64,000 nucleotides of DNA from Bacteroidales bacterium (GTDB lineage Bacteria; Bacteroidota; Bacteroidia; Bacteroidales; Marinifilaceae): the NCBI GenBank assembly GCA_015061245.1, contig SUWY01000012.1, forward strand, positions 1-64,000, read 5' to 3'. A program made the position numbers and the translations under genes. Every line of letters starts with the position of its first letter. Positions within the stretch are counted from its first letter, which is position 1. Positions 26,716 through 36,838 of the stretch are shown in pieces. A model generated the notes under the pieces. It was not told the origin of the DNA and did not search any database. It was given only the letters and a program-made list of their open reading frames with translations.

Positions 26716-29511
26716 ATGAGGAAATGTTTAAAAATATCATTGATGGTGAGACGATTAGTGTTGTTTAGTATTTGTTTTTTATGTAATATAATGATTCTGA
26801 AATCTCAGAATCAAGAGACAATAATGCAACAACACATATCATCATTGATAGATTATTTAAATTCAACAAAAGAGGAGAAACTATATATTCATACGGATAA
26901 AGAGAGTTGTTTTGTTGGCGATACAATTTGGTTCAAAGGTTACTTAATCGGTGCAGCTACGCACACTATAGCGGATCTTAGCAGGTATATATATGTAGAA
27001 CTCACAGATAGGAATAATACAGTCTATTGGCGAGAGAAAGTTGCTTTATCGGGGCATGATTCTGTTTTTCAAGGATATTTTCCGGTAAGCGAGGATATTG
27101 CACAGGGAGAATATTTTCTGCGCGGATATACCTATTGGATGCAAAATAGTGATGAAGATTTTTTATGCGTAAAACGTATTAGAGTTGTAAATAGATTTGA
27201 CCATAGAATTGTTCCGCATGTAGAGGTAGAGCACCAAGGTAGAAACGAAAGAGTAATAAAATTAAGTTTTCTAAATAATAAAGGTGAGAGGTACGAAAAT
27301 GTACCCCTCTTTTATTCGATTCCCGGAGATACAACAAGAGAGTTACGAACTGCAAATACCGGATACAATGGTTTAATCAGAATACCTATACATCATAATG
27401 TAAATAGAATTTGGGTTCGTTTCTCTAATGATGCTAAGTGGGACTATGAGGGATTTATTACTATTCCTAATGAAGAGATGGATTTCTCAGTTGATTTCTT
27501 TCCTGAGGGAGGAGATTTAATTTCCGGATTTAAACAACGCATAGCTTTTAAGTGTTTAGGTGTTGACGGATTAGGAGTGGCTACTAAAGGTGTTGTTAAA
27601 AGAGGAGATGGTTCAATTGTCTTTCATGTTAGTAGCAATCATTTAGGAATGGGAAGTTTTATTGTAGATACAGACTCTTGTAAGGAATATTTTGCAGAAT
27701 TTACTTCTAGCGATAACATAAAAAGGGTACTACAATTACCACTCCCAACTGACAATGATAATAGACTTGCGCTGACTCTTCAGACTGAAAATGCTAATGT
27801 TGTATGTTCCGTTTTGGGAATGGAAAGTGCCTATGAGAATAAGTACATTGTTATTCATAGTCGAGGAATTCCTATAGGAATTTATCCCGTGGTGAGCATT
27901 AGGGATAAGGTATTGGATTTAAGTGGTGCTCCCGAGGGGATAATAACATTCGCCTTGGTTGATGAATTGGGTAATACTTGTTCCGAACGTTTATGGTTTC
28001 ATAGGAAAGAGCATCGTGCGGCAATTGATATAGCGCCGTTGGATAATAGAGTAAAGTTACGTTCTGATGCTAAGATTAAGCTGAATTTATTATCAGATTC
28101 AGAATGGAATTCTGTAAAAGGAAATTTTTCTATCAGTGTTATTAATAATGGTCAAAGTTCCAATGATATAAATAATGCAGGGATAGAGAGTTATATTTTG
28201 TTAAAAAGCGATATAAAGGGCTATATAGAAAATCCCGATTATTATTTTGAGAGTTACAATAAAGAGCGTTTAAAGGCTTTAGATGATTTATTGTTGACTC
28301 AAGGATGGAAAAGGTTTGACTTATCTACTATCTTGACAGGAGATGCAGAATTCGTTCCTCTGTTTTATATGGAGAGAGGTTTGTTTTTAAGCGGCCATGT
28401 AAATAATTATCGAGGGAAGAGTATTTACAATAGTAATATAATTCTTATTGGTACTAATGGAATTGCTAGGAAACTTTTAACCGATTCTTTAGGTAATTTT
28501 ATAGAGAATGATATATGGTATAATAGTTCAACGCGTTTTATAGTTCAAGCTTTGACAGAAAAGGGCAGTGATCGATTGGAATTGCAATTGGATGAACCAC
28601 AGTACCGCAACTTTAATAATTTTATCCCTTTGGGAGCCTGTTTAGGGGATGTTGATTTTTATAAGAAGTATAGCCGTGATTATATATTTGATGATAATGG
28701 AGAAAGAATCAGTACAATAGGCGTGGTAACGGTAGGAGGAAGTCCTAAAACGGCAATGCAGGATATATTGGATCGTTATGTAGAGGAGCAATCAAGGAAA
28801 CACTTTTTAATGGGAATGACAGGTGTTAGTACATTCGGTCAAGCTCCTGGTAGTCAAATGATACATATCGATGGGCGAGCGCAAGCAATGAGATATTATG
28901 ATAATCTTTTGCGAGGTATTGCCAACAATGACCGTTCATTATTGCCGGATTATTATGGCAATTGGACTGGTTCAGGTATAGACGGACTTATAGATATTGA
29001 TGAGCAGAGTGTAGCGGCATATAATGAATTGATTGATAAACAAAGAGTTTCTCAAGGAGAGCGCGCTACAACTTTGGTTCATAACGATGCGGTAGCAAAG
29101 CCCAGAATTTTAGGAATGAAAGCTCATGCATTTAGAAATGATATAATGGATTTACGTGGAAAGAATGCAGAATATTGGGGCGGATATTATTTTACTCCAG
29201 TATATGATGAGGTTGTGGTAAACAATATAGATATGCAATTTAATATGCAAACAATAGTGCCTTTTGCCCCCCAAGAACCTAAAGAGTTTTATGTGCCTAG
29301 TTATGATGTTAAATCAGAATCATTAAAGCAGCCAGTAGATGAAATTATAACACGATATTGGAATCCTTCTGTAAACCTGATGAGTGGCGAGAGTTATATA
29401 TTTGAATTTCCAACAGCAGATGGGGTAGGAAATCAAGTATATACTGTTCTTGTAGAGGGTCTCACTGATTCAGGATTACCCATCCGTCAAGTTTATACGT
29501 ATCAGTTATAG
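26716..29511 (+). CDS. Large secreted MG2-domain-like protein, Bacteroidota family
   Basis: 931 residues with a hydrophobic leader (MVRRLVLFSICFLCNIMIL) and no lipobox I trust. The segment EEKLYIHTDKESCFVGDTIWFKGYL near residue 55 is typical of alpha-2-macroglobulin MG2-like domains found in large Bacteroidota surface proteins. Further beta-sandwich segments follow. A late region (GDVDFYKKYSRDY...) resembles the plug-like part of TonB-receptor relatives, but no beta barrel follows. Function is unknown. Translation may start at the ATG at 26743 instead, which gives a tighter signal peptide. It pairs with the O-antigen-ligase-like gene 29 bases downstream. Confidence 0.65.
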   Translation: MRKCLKISLMVRRLVLFSICFLCNIMILKSQNQETIMQQHISSLIDYLNSTKEEKLYIHTDKESCFVGDTIWFKGYLIGAATHTIADLSRYIYVELTDRNNTVYWREKVALSGHDSVFQGYFPVSEDIAQGEYFLRGYTYWMQNSDEDFLCVKRIRVVNRFDHRIVPHVEVEHQGRNERVIKLSFLNNKGERYENVPLFYSIPGDTTRELRTANTGYNGLIRIPIHHNVNRIWVRFSNDAKWDYEGFITIPNEEMDFSVDFFPEGGDLISGFKQRIAFKCLGVDGLGVATKGVVKRGDGSIVFHVSSNHLGMGSFIVDTDSCKEYFAEFTSSDNIKRVLQLPLPTDNDNRLALTLQTENANVVCSVLGMESAYENKYIVIHSRGIPIGIYPVVSIRDKVLDLSGAPEGIITFALVDELGNTCSERLWFHRKEHRAAIDIAPLDNRVKLRSDAKIKLNLLSDSEWNSVKGNFSISVINNGQSSNDINNAGIESYILLKSDIKGYIENPDYYFESYNKERLKALDDLLLTQGWKRFDLSTILTGDAEFVPLFYMERGLFLSGHVNNYRGKSIYNSNIILIGTNGIARKLLTDSLGNFIENDIWYNSSTRFIVQALTEKGSDRLELQLDEPQYRNFNNFIPLGACLGDVDFYKKYSRDYIFDDNGERISTIGVVTVGGSPKTAMQDILDRYVEEQSRKHFLMGMTGVSTFGQAPGSQMIHIDGRAQAMRYYDNLLRGIANNDRSLLPDYYGNWTGSGIDGLIDIDEQSVAAYNELIDKQRVSQGERATTLVHNDAVAKPRILGMKAHAFRNDIMDLRGKNAEYWGGYYFTPVYDEVVVNNIDMQFNMQTIVPFAPQEPKEFYVPSYDVKSESLKQPVDEIITRYWNPSVNLMSGESYIFEFPTADGVGNQVYTVLVEGLTDSGLPIRQVYTYQL

Positions 29512-29540
29512 GTGGGTTTATACTATTTTAATATCTCTCA

Positions 29541-31340
29541 ATGGATAGGTTTATAAGAATTGTAAATAATATAGTATTTATAAGTACTATTCTTATATTG
29601 GTTAGAGTTTTGTTTGTTTCATCTTTCCCGGTAAACGATGGCTACAACATGGCAGCGACGCTCTATTTGGGTAAGGTGACATGGGTGGTAGTTGCAGCCT
29701 CGCTTATAGTGGCAATTATCAATCGCCGATTTTTTGCAGTTGGGTGGAGCGATATCATGATAGTTGCATTTGCGCTGTTACTCTATCTGAATAGTTCATC
29801 TTTAGGTTTATACAAAGAGCAGGTGCTGTTACTGCTCTCAATATACTACTCAATTCGTTTGCTCTGTACATTGGTTGATTGGAGTAGATATATCTTTCCT
29901 CTTATTATGTGCGGTGTACTTGCTGCACAACTCTATATTGCCTATTCTCAGCTCTTTTTAGGCGAGGCCTCAAACCATGCACTTTTTGCATTTACCGGCT
30001 CGTTTGAAAATCCGGGGCCTCTGTGCGGATTTGTTGCAATGCTTTTGCCAATCCCGATATATTATGCATTTAAAGATGAAGCACTTGTTGAGTCCGAAAA
30101 GAAGTCGTTGAATATCACAAACACGCTCGTAAAGTATTGTGCTGCGGTTGTGGCTATGGCAGGGGTAGCGTTGGTAGTTGCAGGGGGTAGCAGAACCGCT
30201 CTCATCGCTTTAGTCGTGGGGTGTTTGATGCTCTTCGTAAATCGAGCAATGTTCAATAAGTTGCGTGGATGGTATAGAGACAATCGGAAATTGGCAATAG
30301 CGGTTATTTCAGTTGTGGTGGTGTTGGCTGTCGTGGCACTATATCTTCTGTTTATAGCAAAAGCCGACTCAGCATTCGGCCGTCTGTTGTTATGGCGAAC
30401 CTCCTTTGCTGCGATTATTGAGAATCCGTTTTGGGGTGTAGGGTTGGGCAGATTTACCTCTTGCTATGGTGAGGTTCAGGCAGAGTTGTTGTTAGGTTTG
30501 GAGCCTACCGATATGTGGGTACGTGTTGCCGATGTGCCCCAATATGCCTTTAATGAGTATCTCCATTTCGGTGTTGAGGGTGGTGTTGTTGCAATGTTGC
30601 TTTTGGTTGGGATATTGGCCTACACAATCTATAGATCATTTAAATGTGGTTCTGTTCAGGGCAGAGTGTATGGGGCTTGTTTGGTGGTTCTGGCAATATT
30701 TGCATTCGCATCATATCCTTTCCACGTTTTACCGTTTATGGTTGTGGTAACTGTTGTCGTTGCCACTGCTGTGTCGAACTTTGAGAGGGGGTTTGGACGA
30801 TACTACGATAGAGCTCTATTTGGGTTAGCGCTTCTCTGTTGCTCGTTTTTGGTTTGGCGAACCCCTCACTATTCCGATGAGAAGTTGACACAGTGGAGCA
30901 GTGAGAGGCGTTACTATAACATGGATATCTTTGAAACAACGGTTGATAATTATGGTAAGTTGCTCCCGGATTTTGGTGACAATTATGCCTTCCTTTTTGA
31001 ATATGGACGAGCTTTGGCCCAGACCGAACAGTATGAGTTGAGTGATTCTATTCTGTTAATGGGGAGTGCTTTGAGCAAGGATCCCATGTTCTTGAATCTT
31101 TTGGGTAAGAATGCCGTTGCTCGCGGCGACTATAATAGTGCCGAGCAATATTTTAAGCAGTCGGTAAGATTGCTCCCAAACCGTCACTACCCTTTATATC
31201 TGCTTTTTGATATGTACCTTCAGAAAGGTGATACCCTTAATGCCAGCATTTGGGGCGAAAGGGTGCTGAATCAACCTCCAAAAGTCAACTCCAAATTCAT
31301 CCAGGAGAAACAATCTGAAGTCAGCACCCGACTGAAATAG
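29541..31340 (+). CDS. O-antigen ligase family membrane protein with C-terminal TPR
   Basis: 599 residues. Residues about 10-440 hold some ten to twelve membrane helices with the Wzy_C core: GGSRTALIALVVG, NPFWGVGLGRFTSCYGE and AFNEYLHFGVEGG. The last 150 residues carry tetratricopeptide-like helices (LGKNAVARGDYNSAEQYFKQSVRLLPN). Family members polymerise or ligate surface glycans in the periplasm. The fusion to TPR is common in Bacteroidota. No glycan cluster surrounds it, so the substrate is unknown. It converges on pstB. Confidence 0.82.
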   Translation: MDRFIRIVNNIVFISTILILVRVLFVSSFPVNDGYNMAATLYLGKVTWVVVAASLIVAIINRRFFAVGWSDIMIVAFALLLYLNSSSLGLYKEQVLLLLSIYYSIRLLCTLVDWSRYIFPLIMCGVLAAQLYIAYSQLFLGEASNHALFAFTGSFENPGPLCGFVAMLLPIPIYYAFKDEALVESEKKSLNITNTLVKYCAAVVAMAGVALVVAGGSRTALIALVVGCLMLFVNRAMFNKLRGWYRDNRKLAIAVISVVVVLAVVALYLLFIAKADSAFGRLLLWRTSFAAIIENPFWGVGLGRFTSCYGEVQAELLLGLEPTDMWVRVADVPQYAFNEYLHFGVEGGVVAMLLLVGILAYTIYRSFKCGSVQGRVYGACLVVLAIFAFASYPFHVLPFMVVVTVVVATAVSNFERGFGRYYDRALFGLALLCCSFLVWRTPHYSDEKLTQWSSERRYYNMDIFETTVDNYGKLLPDFGDNYAFLFEYGRALAQTEQYELSDSILLMGSALSKDPMFLNLLGKNAVARGDYNSAEQYFKQSVRLLPNRHYPLYLLFDMYLQKGDTLNASIWGERVLNQPPKVNSKFIQEKQSEVSTRLK

Positions 31341-31347
31341 GTATCTA

Positions 31348-32115
31348 TTATCCCATCTTACCGGTAAGGTAGGCCTTGGTGCGTTCATCCGATGGATTTG
31401 TGAACATCGTGTCGGTGTCATCGTACTCAACCAATTCACCGAGATACATGAACATTGATTTCGATGATATACGCATCGCTTGACCCATATTATGGGTAAC
31501 TATAAGAATAGTAACCTCTTTTTGAAGCTCCTGCATCAGCTCCTCAATATGTGCTGTTGCGATTGGGTCGAGCGCAGAGGTTGGTTCGTCCATAAGTAGT
31601 ACATCGGGTTTCATTGCTAACGCGCGAGCGATACACAATCTTTGTTGCTGACCACCGGAAAGGAATGTTCCCTTTTTATTCAGTACATCTTTAACCTCGT
31701 CCCATAGTGCTACGCTTTTTAAGCAGCGTTCAACGGTTTCGTCTTTTTCTTTTTTCGATAAACGAATCCCATTGAGTGCGTAGCCTGAAAGTACATTATC
31801 GTAGATACTCATTGTTGGGAATGGTGCCGGACGCTGAAAGACCATTCCCACTCGGCGACGCACATCAATAGGTTCCATAGAGAGAATATTCTCGCCATTC
31901 AATAAAATCTCTCCCTCTACACGTATGTTGGGGTATAGATTGTGCATAAGATTAACTGCACGTAAAAGTGTGGATTTTCCACATCCTGAGGGTCCCATAA
32001 TTGCGGTGATAGTGTTACGCTCAATTGCCGCAGAAACATATTTTACCGCCATGGTCTGTCTTGTATATGAGACACAGGTCTTTTTAAATTCAAGTATAGG
32101 TTTTACTGATTCCAT
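31348..32115 (-). CDS. pstB: Phosphate ABC transporter ATP-binding protein
   Basis: 255 residues. It drives phosphate import through PstCA. Walker A is [14 protein letters not shown], the signature is [13 protein letters not shown] and Walker B is [12 protein letters not shown]. The sequence order and [17 protein letters not shown] are PstB hallmarks. Its start overlaps the pstA stop by 13 bases. It is the last gene of the leftward pst run: no phoU follows, and the next gene converges. Confidence 0.96.
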   Translation of the reverse strand: MESVKPILEFKKTCVSYTRQTMAVKYVSAAIERNTITAIMGPSGCGKSTLLRAVNLMHNLYPNIRVEGEILLNGENILSMEPIDVRRRVGMVFQRPAPFPTMSIYDNVLSGYALNGIRLSKKEKDETVERCLKSVALWDEVKDVLNKKGTFLSGGQQQRLCIARALAMKPDVLLMDEPTSALDPIATAHIEELMQELQKEVTILIVTHNMGQAMRISSKSMFMYLGELVEYDDTDTMFTNPSDERTKAYLTGKMG

Positions 32116-32969
32116 TTTTTTGCAAGGTATTTAGCCGTAATATTTAATGTAAGAACAAATAGTAGCAAGAAGAGTGAGGCGCCCCAAATCAGTTCTTGAA
32201 GATTGGGATCGTTGAAGAACTCCCAGATAAGCAGAGGTACTGCTGATATAGGTTTGTCAATCGCAAAGCGGATGAATGAGCAACCTAATGCTGTAAACAT
32301 GAGAGGGGCTGTTTCGCCTATTACACGAGAGATGGCTAACAGAACGCCTGTAAAGATACCTCCAAAGGCTGCGGGAAGCTGTACTCTCAACATTACGCTA
32401 GCACGATTACATCCAAGAGCCAATCCGGCCTCCTTAAGCGATGCAGGCAGGATTTTCAATGTCTCCTCGGTTGAGCGAATGATAAGTGGTAACATCATGA
32501 TAAAGAGTGCCACGCTACCGGCAATGGCCGAATAGCCTTTCATTGGAACAACGACCCAGATATAGACTACAATACCAATGATAACCGATGGAGTTCCTTG
32601 TAAAAGGTCGGTAAGGTAGCTTACAGTTTGAGCAAATCTGCTTTTGGGATTCTCTGCCAGGAATGCACCGCATAAAATTCCTAATGGAACTGCAAAGAGT
32701 GTTGCCATTGTAAGCATCAACATTGTTCCTATAATTCCATTGGCAATTCCGCTGGGTATTGGCTCACCGGATTCAATAGCCTTCATTGCTTTATATGCAG
32801 TTGGAGTAGGTTCGGTGAAGAATGACCACGAAAGTTGATCATAACCACGTAGAAACACCTCTCCTAAAATGGCGAACAGGGGAACTGCAGTTAGTGCTGC
32901 TAATAAACATACAAGCCATAACATTGCTTTATCCTGTGCCAAACGATTTTTAATTTTCAACTTATCCAT
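32103..32969 (-). CDS. pstA: Phosphate ABC transporter permease PstA
   Basis: 288 residues with six membrane helices and the ABC-permease EAA-type loop near [20 protein letters not shown]. It partners PstC in the phosphate channel. The [15 protein letters not shown] and [13 protein letters not shown] blocks are typical of PstA. A 2-base gap separates it from pstC. Confidence 0.95.
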   Translation of the reverse strand: MDKLKIKNRLAQDKAMLWLVCLLAALTAVPLFAILGEVFLRGYDQLSWSFFTEPTPTAYKAMKAIESGEPIPSGIANGIIGTMLMLTMATLFAVPLGILCGAFLAENPKSRFAQTVSYLTDLLQGTPSVIIGIVVYIWVVVPMKGYSAIAGSVALFIMMLPLIIRSTEETLKILPASLKEAGLALGCNRASVMLRVQLPAAFGGIFTGVLLAISRVIGETAPLMFTALGCSFIRFAIDKPISAVPLLIWEFFNDPNLQELIWGASLFLLLFVLTLNITAKYLAKKWNQ

Positions 32970-32971
32970 AG

Positions 32972-33829
32972 TTATGCTATTCTTGCACGTTTAATCATTA
33001 TTTTGCCAATCAAATTGATAAATGCAGTAATCAGGAATAGTATTAAGCCTATTGCAATTAGCGAGGAGAGTCTTAAATCATCAGCCTCACCGAATTGGTT
33101 GGCTATAATAGAGGCCATAGAGTTTCCTGTTGAGGTGATTGAATCAGGAATATTGTTGGTGTTACCAATAAGCATGGTTACTGTCATTGTTTCGCCTAAT
33201 GCACGACCAATTGCTAAAATATAAGAAGAGAAGATTCCTGAACCGGCAACAGGGAAAACCACTTTGCGAATAACTTCGGCGCGGGTTGCTCCCAGGCTGT
33301 ATGCTCCCTCTTTCAAATCATTGGGAACCATTTTGATGAACTCGGCACTTAATGAAGCCGCATAGGGTACAATCATAATAGCCAATACAAGAGAGGCTGT
33401 CAATATACCGGAGCCTTGTGGTGAGATATTCAAACCCATAATCAATGGTCGCAATGTATAGAAACCCCATAAACCATATATGATAGAGGGGATTCCTGCT
33501 AAAAGATCGGTTACTGTACTTAATACCGATGCAACCTTTGTTCCTTTGAAGTACTCTCCGACAAAAAGTGCTACGGGTAGTGAAAAAGGAATGCAAAAAA
33601 TAAGAGCTAACAGCGTTGTCATCAATGTGCCGGTAATAAACGGTAGTGCGCCATACTGCTCTGCACCCTCGGTATAGCTCCACTCTTTTGAGGTTAGAAA
33701 TTTAAAGAATCCGAAATGTTCGAAAGCCTCGTAAGCATCAGTGACGAGGGCGTATATTACACCCCCGCACACAATAGGCATTATCAATGCAGCTACGAAC
33801 AATAGGATTTTATATAATTTATCGTTCAT
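32972..33829 (-). CDS. pstC: Phosphate ABC transporter permease PstC
   Basis: 285 residues, six helices. The EAA-type loop is EGAYSLGATRAEVIRKVVFP, and AGIPSIIYGLWGFYTL is the conserved PstC stretch. It lies 10 bases after pstS and before pstA, the usual pstSCA order. Confidence 0.95.
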   Translation of the reverse strand: MNDKLYKILLFVAALIMPIVCGGVIYALVTDAYEAFEHFGFFKFLTSKEWSYTEGAEQYGALPFITGTLMTTLLALIFCIPFSLPVALFVGEYFKGTKVASVLSTVTDLLAGIPSIIYGLWGFYTLRPLIMGLNISPQGSGILTASLVLAIMIVPYAASLSAEFIKMVPNDLKEGAYSLGATRAEVIRKVVFPVAGSGIFSSYILAIGRALGETMTVTMLIGNTNNIPDSITSTGNSMASIIANQFGEADDLRLSSLIAIGLILFLITAFINLIGKIMIKRARIA

Positions 33830-33839
33830 TGCATTTTAG

Positions 33840-34946
33840 TTATTGCAGAATAGTTACCCCATTATATGTTACACTATTTAAATTTTTAATACTCAACTCC
33901 TTGGCTTTGGTTGGTAGTGGAGCATAATGCACCTCAGAGGTAATTTTTTGTGCCTCGTCAGAAAGAATGTATTGTATTAAATCGAGAGTTGCCTGAGCCT
34001 GCTCTTTGCTGCGGTCAGAGTAATTCTGCTCCTTGTAGATAATCATCCAGGTGAAGGTTGAGATAGGGTATGCTCCCGAAGCATTAGAATTTGTAATAGA
34101 GCAACGTGTATCGCCTGGAATTTCGCCCGATGCAGCTGCAGAGATTGTTGTTGCTGATGGCAAAACGAATTCTCCTTGCTGATTTTCGATTAACGCAAAA
34201 GGTATTTTCTGAGCAAAGGCATACTCCGAGCCTACATATCCGATACTATTCTTTGTCTGTTTAATAACACCTGCAACTCCAGGATTACCCTTTGCAGCCT
34301 GTCCCGATGGGAAATTTACAGATTTGCCGGCGCCATATTTTGAAGCCCACATACTGCTTACTTTTGTAAGGTAATCGGTGAATACAAAGGTTGTTCCTGA
34401 GCCGTCTGAACGGAATACCGGAATAATTGCCTCTGCGGGGAGTTGTACGTTAGGGTTAAGCGCTACTATGCGCTCATCGTTCCACATCTTAATCTCACCT
34501 GCGAATATGCTTGCAATAACCTGACCCGAAAGTTTAAGCTCACTTACTCCATCAAGATTATAGGCAAGAACTACTGCTCCCATACATGTTGGAATGTGAA
34601 TGACTGCCGGCATATCAGCCATCTCTTTATCGGTAAGGAAAGCATCGCTACCGGCAAAGTCAACAATTTTATCACGCAGATTACGTACACCTCCGCCAGA
34701 TCCGATGCCTCCGTATGCTACCTGGTCTCCATTTACTTCTCCAAACTGCTCAAATACAACATTGTAGAATGGTAGAGGGAATGTAGCTCCTGCTCCTGAA
34801 AGCTCCTGAGCTTTACGTACATTGCTATTACCATTGCATGAAACAAGAGCCAGAAGGAGCATTATCATAAGAATCAATATTGATAGAATTACTCCGCTGT
34901 TTGTTTTGCAGAAAAAATTCTTGAATCTTGTATTAATCTGTGTCAT
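33840..34946 (-). CDS. pstS: Phosphate-binding lipoprotein PstS
   Basis: 368 residues from the ATG at 34946 (the ORF track begins at a TTG at 34952). A long N-terminal region ends in a lipobox, ALVSC at about residue 37. The binding-protein signatures ELSGAGATFPLPFYN, GSGGGVRNLRDKIVDFAGSD and FRSDGSGTTFVFTDYL contact phosphate. The unusually long N-terminus before the helix may contain a later start. It is encoded between the porin gene and pstC. Confidence 0.93.
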   Translation of the reverse strand: MTQINTRFKNFFCKTNSGVILSILILMIMLLLALVSCNGNSNVRKAQELSGAGATFPLPFYNVVFEQFGEVNGDQVAYGGIGSGGGVRNLRDKIVDFAGSDAFLTDKEMADMPAVIHIPTCMGAVVLAYNLDGVSELKLSGQVIASIFAGEIKMWNDERIVALNPNVQLPAEAIIPVFRSDGSGTTFVFTDYLTKVSSMWASKYGAGKSVNFPSGQAAKGNPGVAGVIKQTKNSIGYVGSEYAFAQKIPFALIENQQGEFVLPSATTISAAASGEIPGDTRCSITNSNASGAYPISTFTWMIIYKEQNYSDRSKEQAQATLDLIQYILSDEAQKITSEVHYAPLPTKAKELSIKNLNSVTYNGVTILQ

Positions 34947-34968
34947 AGTCAATATTTTTAAATTTAGG

Positions 34969-35949
34969 TTAGAAACCGAAATAGCAGTTTATGTAGGCTG
35001 AATATCCGTTGTCGCTACCACCTGCTTTTGGAATATTTACTCTGAAGTTTGGAGCAAGCTTTACATATTTACATACCTTGAATTGGGCTCCAATAATAGC
35101 CTTTTGACTCTCTTTTGCTTTGTTCCAGTCATCTTTTGAACATAGGTCATCGAATCGAGCATATATATCTGCACATTTTGATGCCTTGACCGATGCAAAT
35201 AGTGAGTATCCATACTGATCAGCATCATCGTTGTTCTTTGTGTTCCACATATAGTTGTACTCTGCTCCAACGGTGAACTTATCGTGTTTATATCCTGCAA
35301 ATGTGGCAAGGTTACCTACATCTTTCTTACCCTTTTCGTCACTCTCGTTCAAACCTCCGTATAGGCGAATCTGAAATCCCTTTGCAGGAGTAAGAGTAAC
35401 ACCTAATCCGTAGTTTAAGCCATCGTTTATTTGAACTTTTTTGTATCCCTCACCATTTACAATAATAGCATCGGCAGATACCCAATCGGCAAATTTGTAT
35501 GCAACCGAGATACCAAGATCCGCGCTATTACCGAATTTATTCTCATCCTGGAATGATTTCATTATATAACGGTATCCCCAAAACTTCTCTTGAAAATTGA
35601 ATTGGATGGTTGAGATAAGACCTCCGTTTAATGTGAAGTTGTTTTTCTTCCATGTTATCATCGCATTCTTAATATATGCAATACGATGATAGTCGGAAAC
35701 ATCGCTTGATTTACCAATATCCATTACCGCCTTTGCAGATAATCCGTTACCGAAGTTGTATTCGTAACCGAAATAACTACGGTCCAGTTCAAAGCCGCGA
35801 TCGTCATTCTCCGCTCCAAAACCGGTGTGAAAATTTCCAAACACTTGTACGATTGCTTTGCCCTTAGGCTCATCTGGTTTGACATCTTGCGCCTTTGCGC
35901 TGATGCCGATGCAGGCTAAAAGACCTGCCAAGATTACTTTTGTTTTCAT
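34969..35949 (-). CDS. Phosphate-starvation outer-membrane porin (OprO/OprP-like)
   Basis: 326 residues with a signal peptide (MKTKVILAGLLACIGISAKAQ) and alternating beta strands ending in aromatic Phe (AYINCYFGF), as in outer-membrane barrels. The position, first in the pst operon and 22 bases before pstS, implies it admits phosphate across the outer membrane. Single-porin genes heading pst clusters are common in Bacteroidota. Specificity for phosphate is inferred from context. Confidence 0.82.
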   Translation of the reverse strand: MKTKVILAGLLACIGISAKAQDVKPDEPKGKAIVQVFGNFHTGFGAENDDRGFELDRSYFGYEYNFGNGLSAKAVMDIGKSSDVSDYHRIAYIKNAMITWKKNNFTLNGGLISTIQFNFQEKFWGYRYIMKSFQDENKFGNSADLGISVAYKFADWVSADAIIVNGEGYKKVQINDGLNYGLGVTLTPAKGFQIRLYGGLNESDEKGKKDVGNLATFAGYKHDKFTVGAEYNYMWNTKNNDDADQYGYSLFASVKASKCADIYARFDDLCSKDDWNKAKESQKAIIGAQFKVCKYVKLAPNFRVNIPKAGGSDNGYSAYINCYFGF

Positions 35950-35977
35950 TTTTTTATGTCTTTAAAATTTGACATCG

Positions 35978-35985
35978 CAAAAGTA
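35978..35985 (-). promoter_or_regulatory. -7 box of the porin-pst operon
   Basis: The minus strand reads TACTTTTG, an exact TAnnTTTG match, 28 bases before the porin ATG. No TTTG lies at the standard distance, which would fit an activator-dependent promoter. Confidence 0.5.
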
Positions 35986-35992
35986 TGGGGAT

Positions 35993-36061
35993 TACATTTC
36001 ATAAATGTTTCAAAAAAATTAGCCTTTTGTGAAATGTTATCGATAGACAAAATGTTACATT
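35993..36061. promoter_or_regulatory. Candidate Pho control region between porin-pst and phoB
   Basis: The divergent intergenic space holds ATGTT three times in an AAATGTT context (36005, 36034, 36052) and two inverted repeats, ACATTT-CAT-AAATGT at 35993-36007 and AATGT-T-ACATT at 36051-36061. These are reasonable PhoB-like binding sites because they sit between the regulated pst operon and its regulators. I know no established Pho box for this group, so the assignment is inference. Confidence 0.4.
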
Positions 36062-36107
36062 TTTATTAAATCTTAATTTGGGGGTTTTGTCAATCGCTAA
36101 ATCTCTG

Positions 36108-36115
36108 TACTTTTG
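36108..36115 (+). promoter_or_regulatory. -7 box of phoB-phoR
   Basis: TACTTTTG matches TAnnTTTG and lies 24 bases before the phoB ATG at 36140. This rules out the ORF-track start at 36113, which would fall within the box. Confidence 0.5.
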
Positions 36116-36139
36116 CGGAGTAACAATCAGTTAAGGCGT

Positions 36140-36838
36140 ATGACGGCAAATAGAATATTGATAGTGGACGATGAGGAGACCTTGTGCGATGTACTGAAAC
36201 TAAATCTTGAAAACGAGGGGTATGATGTAGATACTGCTTATAGTGCAGAACAGGCTCTTGGTTATAATCTAAAGGAGTATTCGCTAATTCTGCTTGATAT
36301 TATGATGGGCGAAATAAGTGGTATAAAGATGGCAAAGATGCTGAAGGCAGATTTGTCAACGGCAGATATTCCGATTATCTTTTGTACTGCACGCGATACG
36401 GAAGATGATATGATTATGGGACTCAATCTTGGAGCTGATGACTATATTATAAAGCCCTATACCGTTCGTAATGTAATTGCACGAGTTAAGAGTGTACTAC
36501 GGCGCACTTCAAAACATAAACCAGGCAATATAGTGAGTGAAAAACAAAACAGATTAATTGTTGATGGTTTATCTCTTGATCTTGAATTTAAGAGATGTGT
36601 TGTTGATGGCGAAGAGGTTAAATTGGCACGCAAAGAGTTTGAACTCTTGGCCTACTTAATACAACATAGAGGTAAGATATGTTCACGTGAGCAGATTCTA
36701 AGTCGTGTTTGGAGTGATGAGGTTGTAGTGCTTGATAGAACAATTGATGTGAATATTACCCGTTTACGCTCAAAGTTAGGGGTATATGGCTCTTATATAG
36801 TAACCCGTTCAGGATTTGGTTATGGCTTCCGCGACTAA
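36140..36838 (+). CDS. phoB: PhoB-like response regulator (OmpR family)
   Basis: 232 residues. The receiver domain (1-120) has the acidic pair IVDDEE, the phospho-acceptor Asp in LILLDIMM (about 53), and the conserved Lys in IKPYTVRN. A winged-helix DNA-binding domain follows (ARKEFELLAYLIQHRGKI, ending VTRSGFGYGFRD). It regulates phosphate genes by location: it is divergent from porin-pstSCAB. It overlaps the sensor kinase by 17 bases. The start is the ATG at 36140. Confidence 0.9.
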   Translation: MTANRILIVDDEETLCDVLKLNLENEGYDVDTAYSAEQALGYNLKEYSLILLDIMMGEISGIKMAKMLKADLSTADIPIIFCTARDTEDDMIMGLNLGADDYIIKPYTVRNVIARVKSVLRRTSKHKPGNIVSEKQNRLIVDGLSLDLEFKRCVVDGEEVKLARKEFELLAYLIQHRGKICSREQILSRVWSDEVVVLDRTIDVNITRLRSKLGVYGSYIVTRSGFGYGFRD

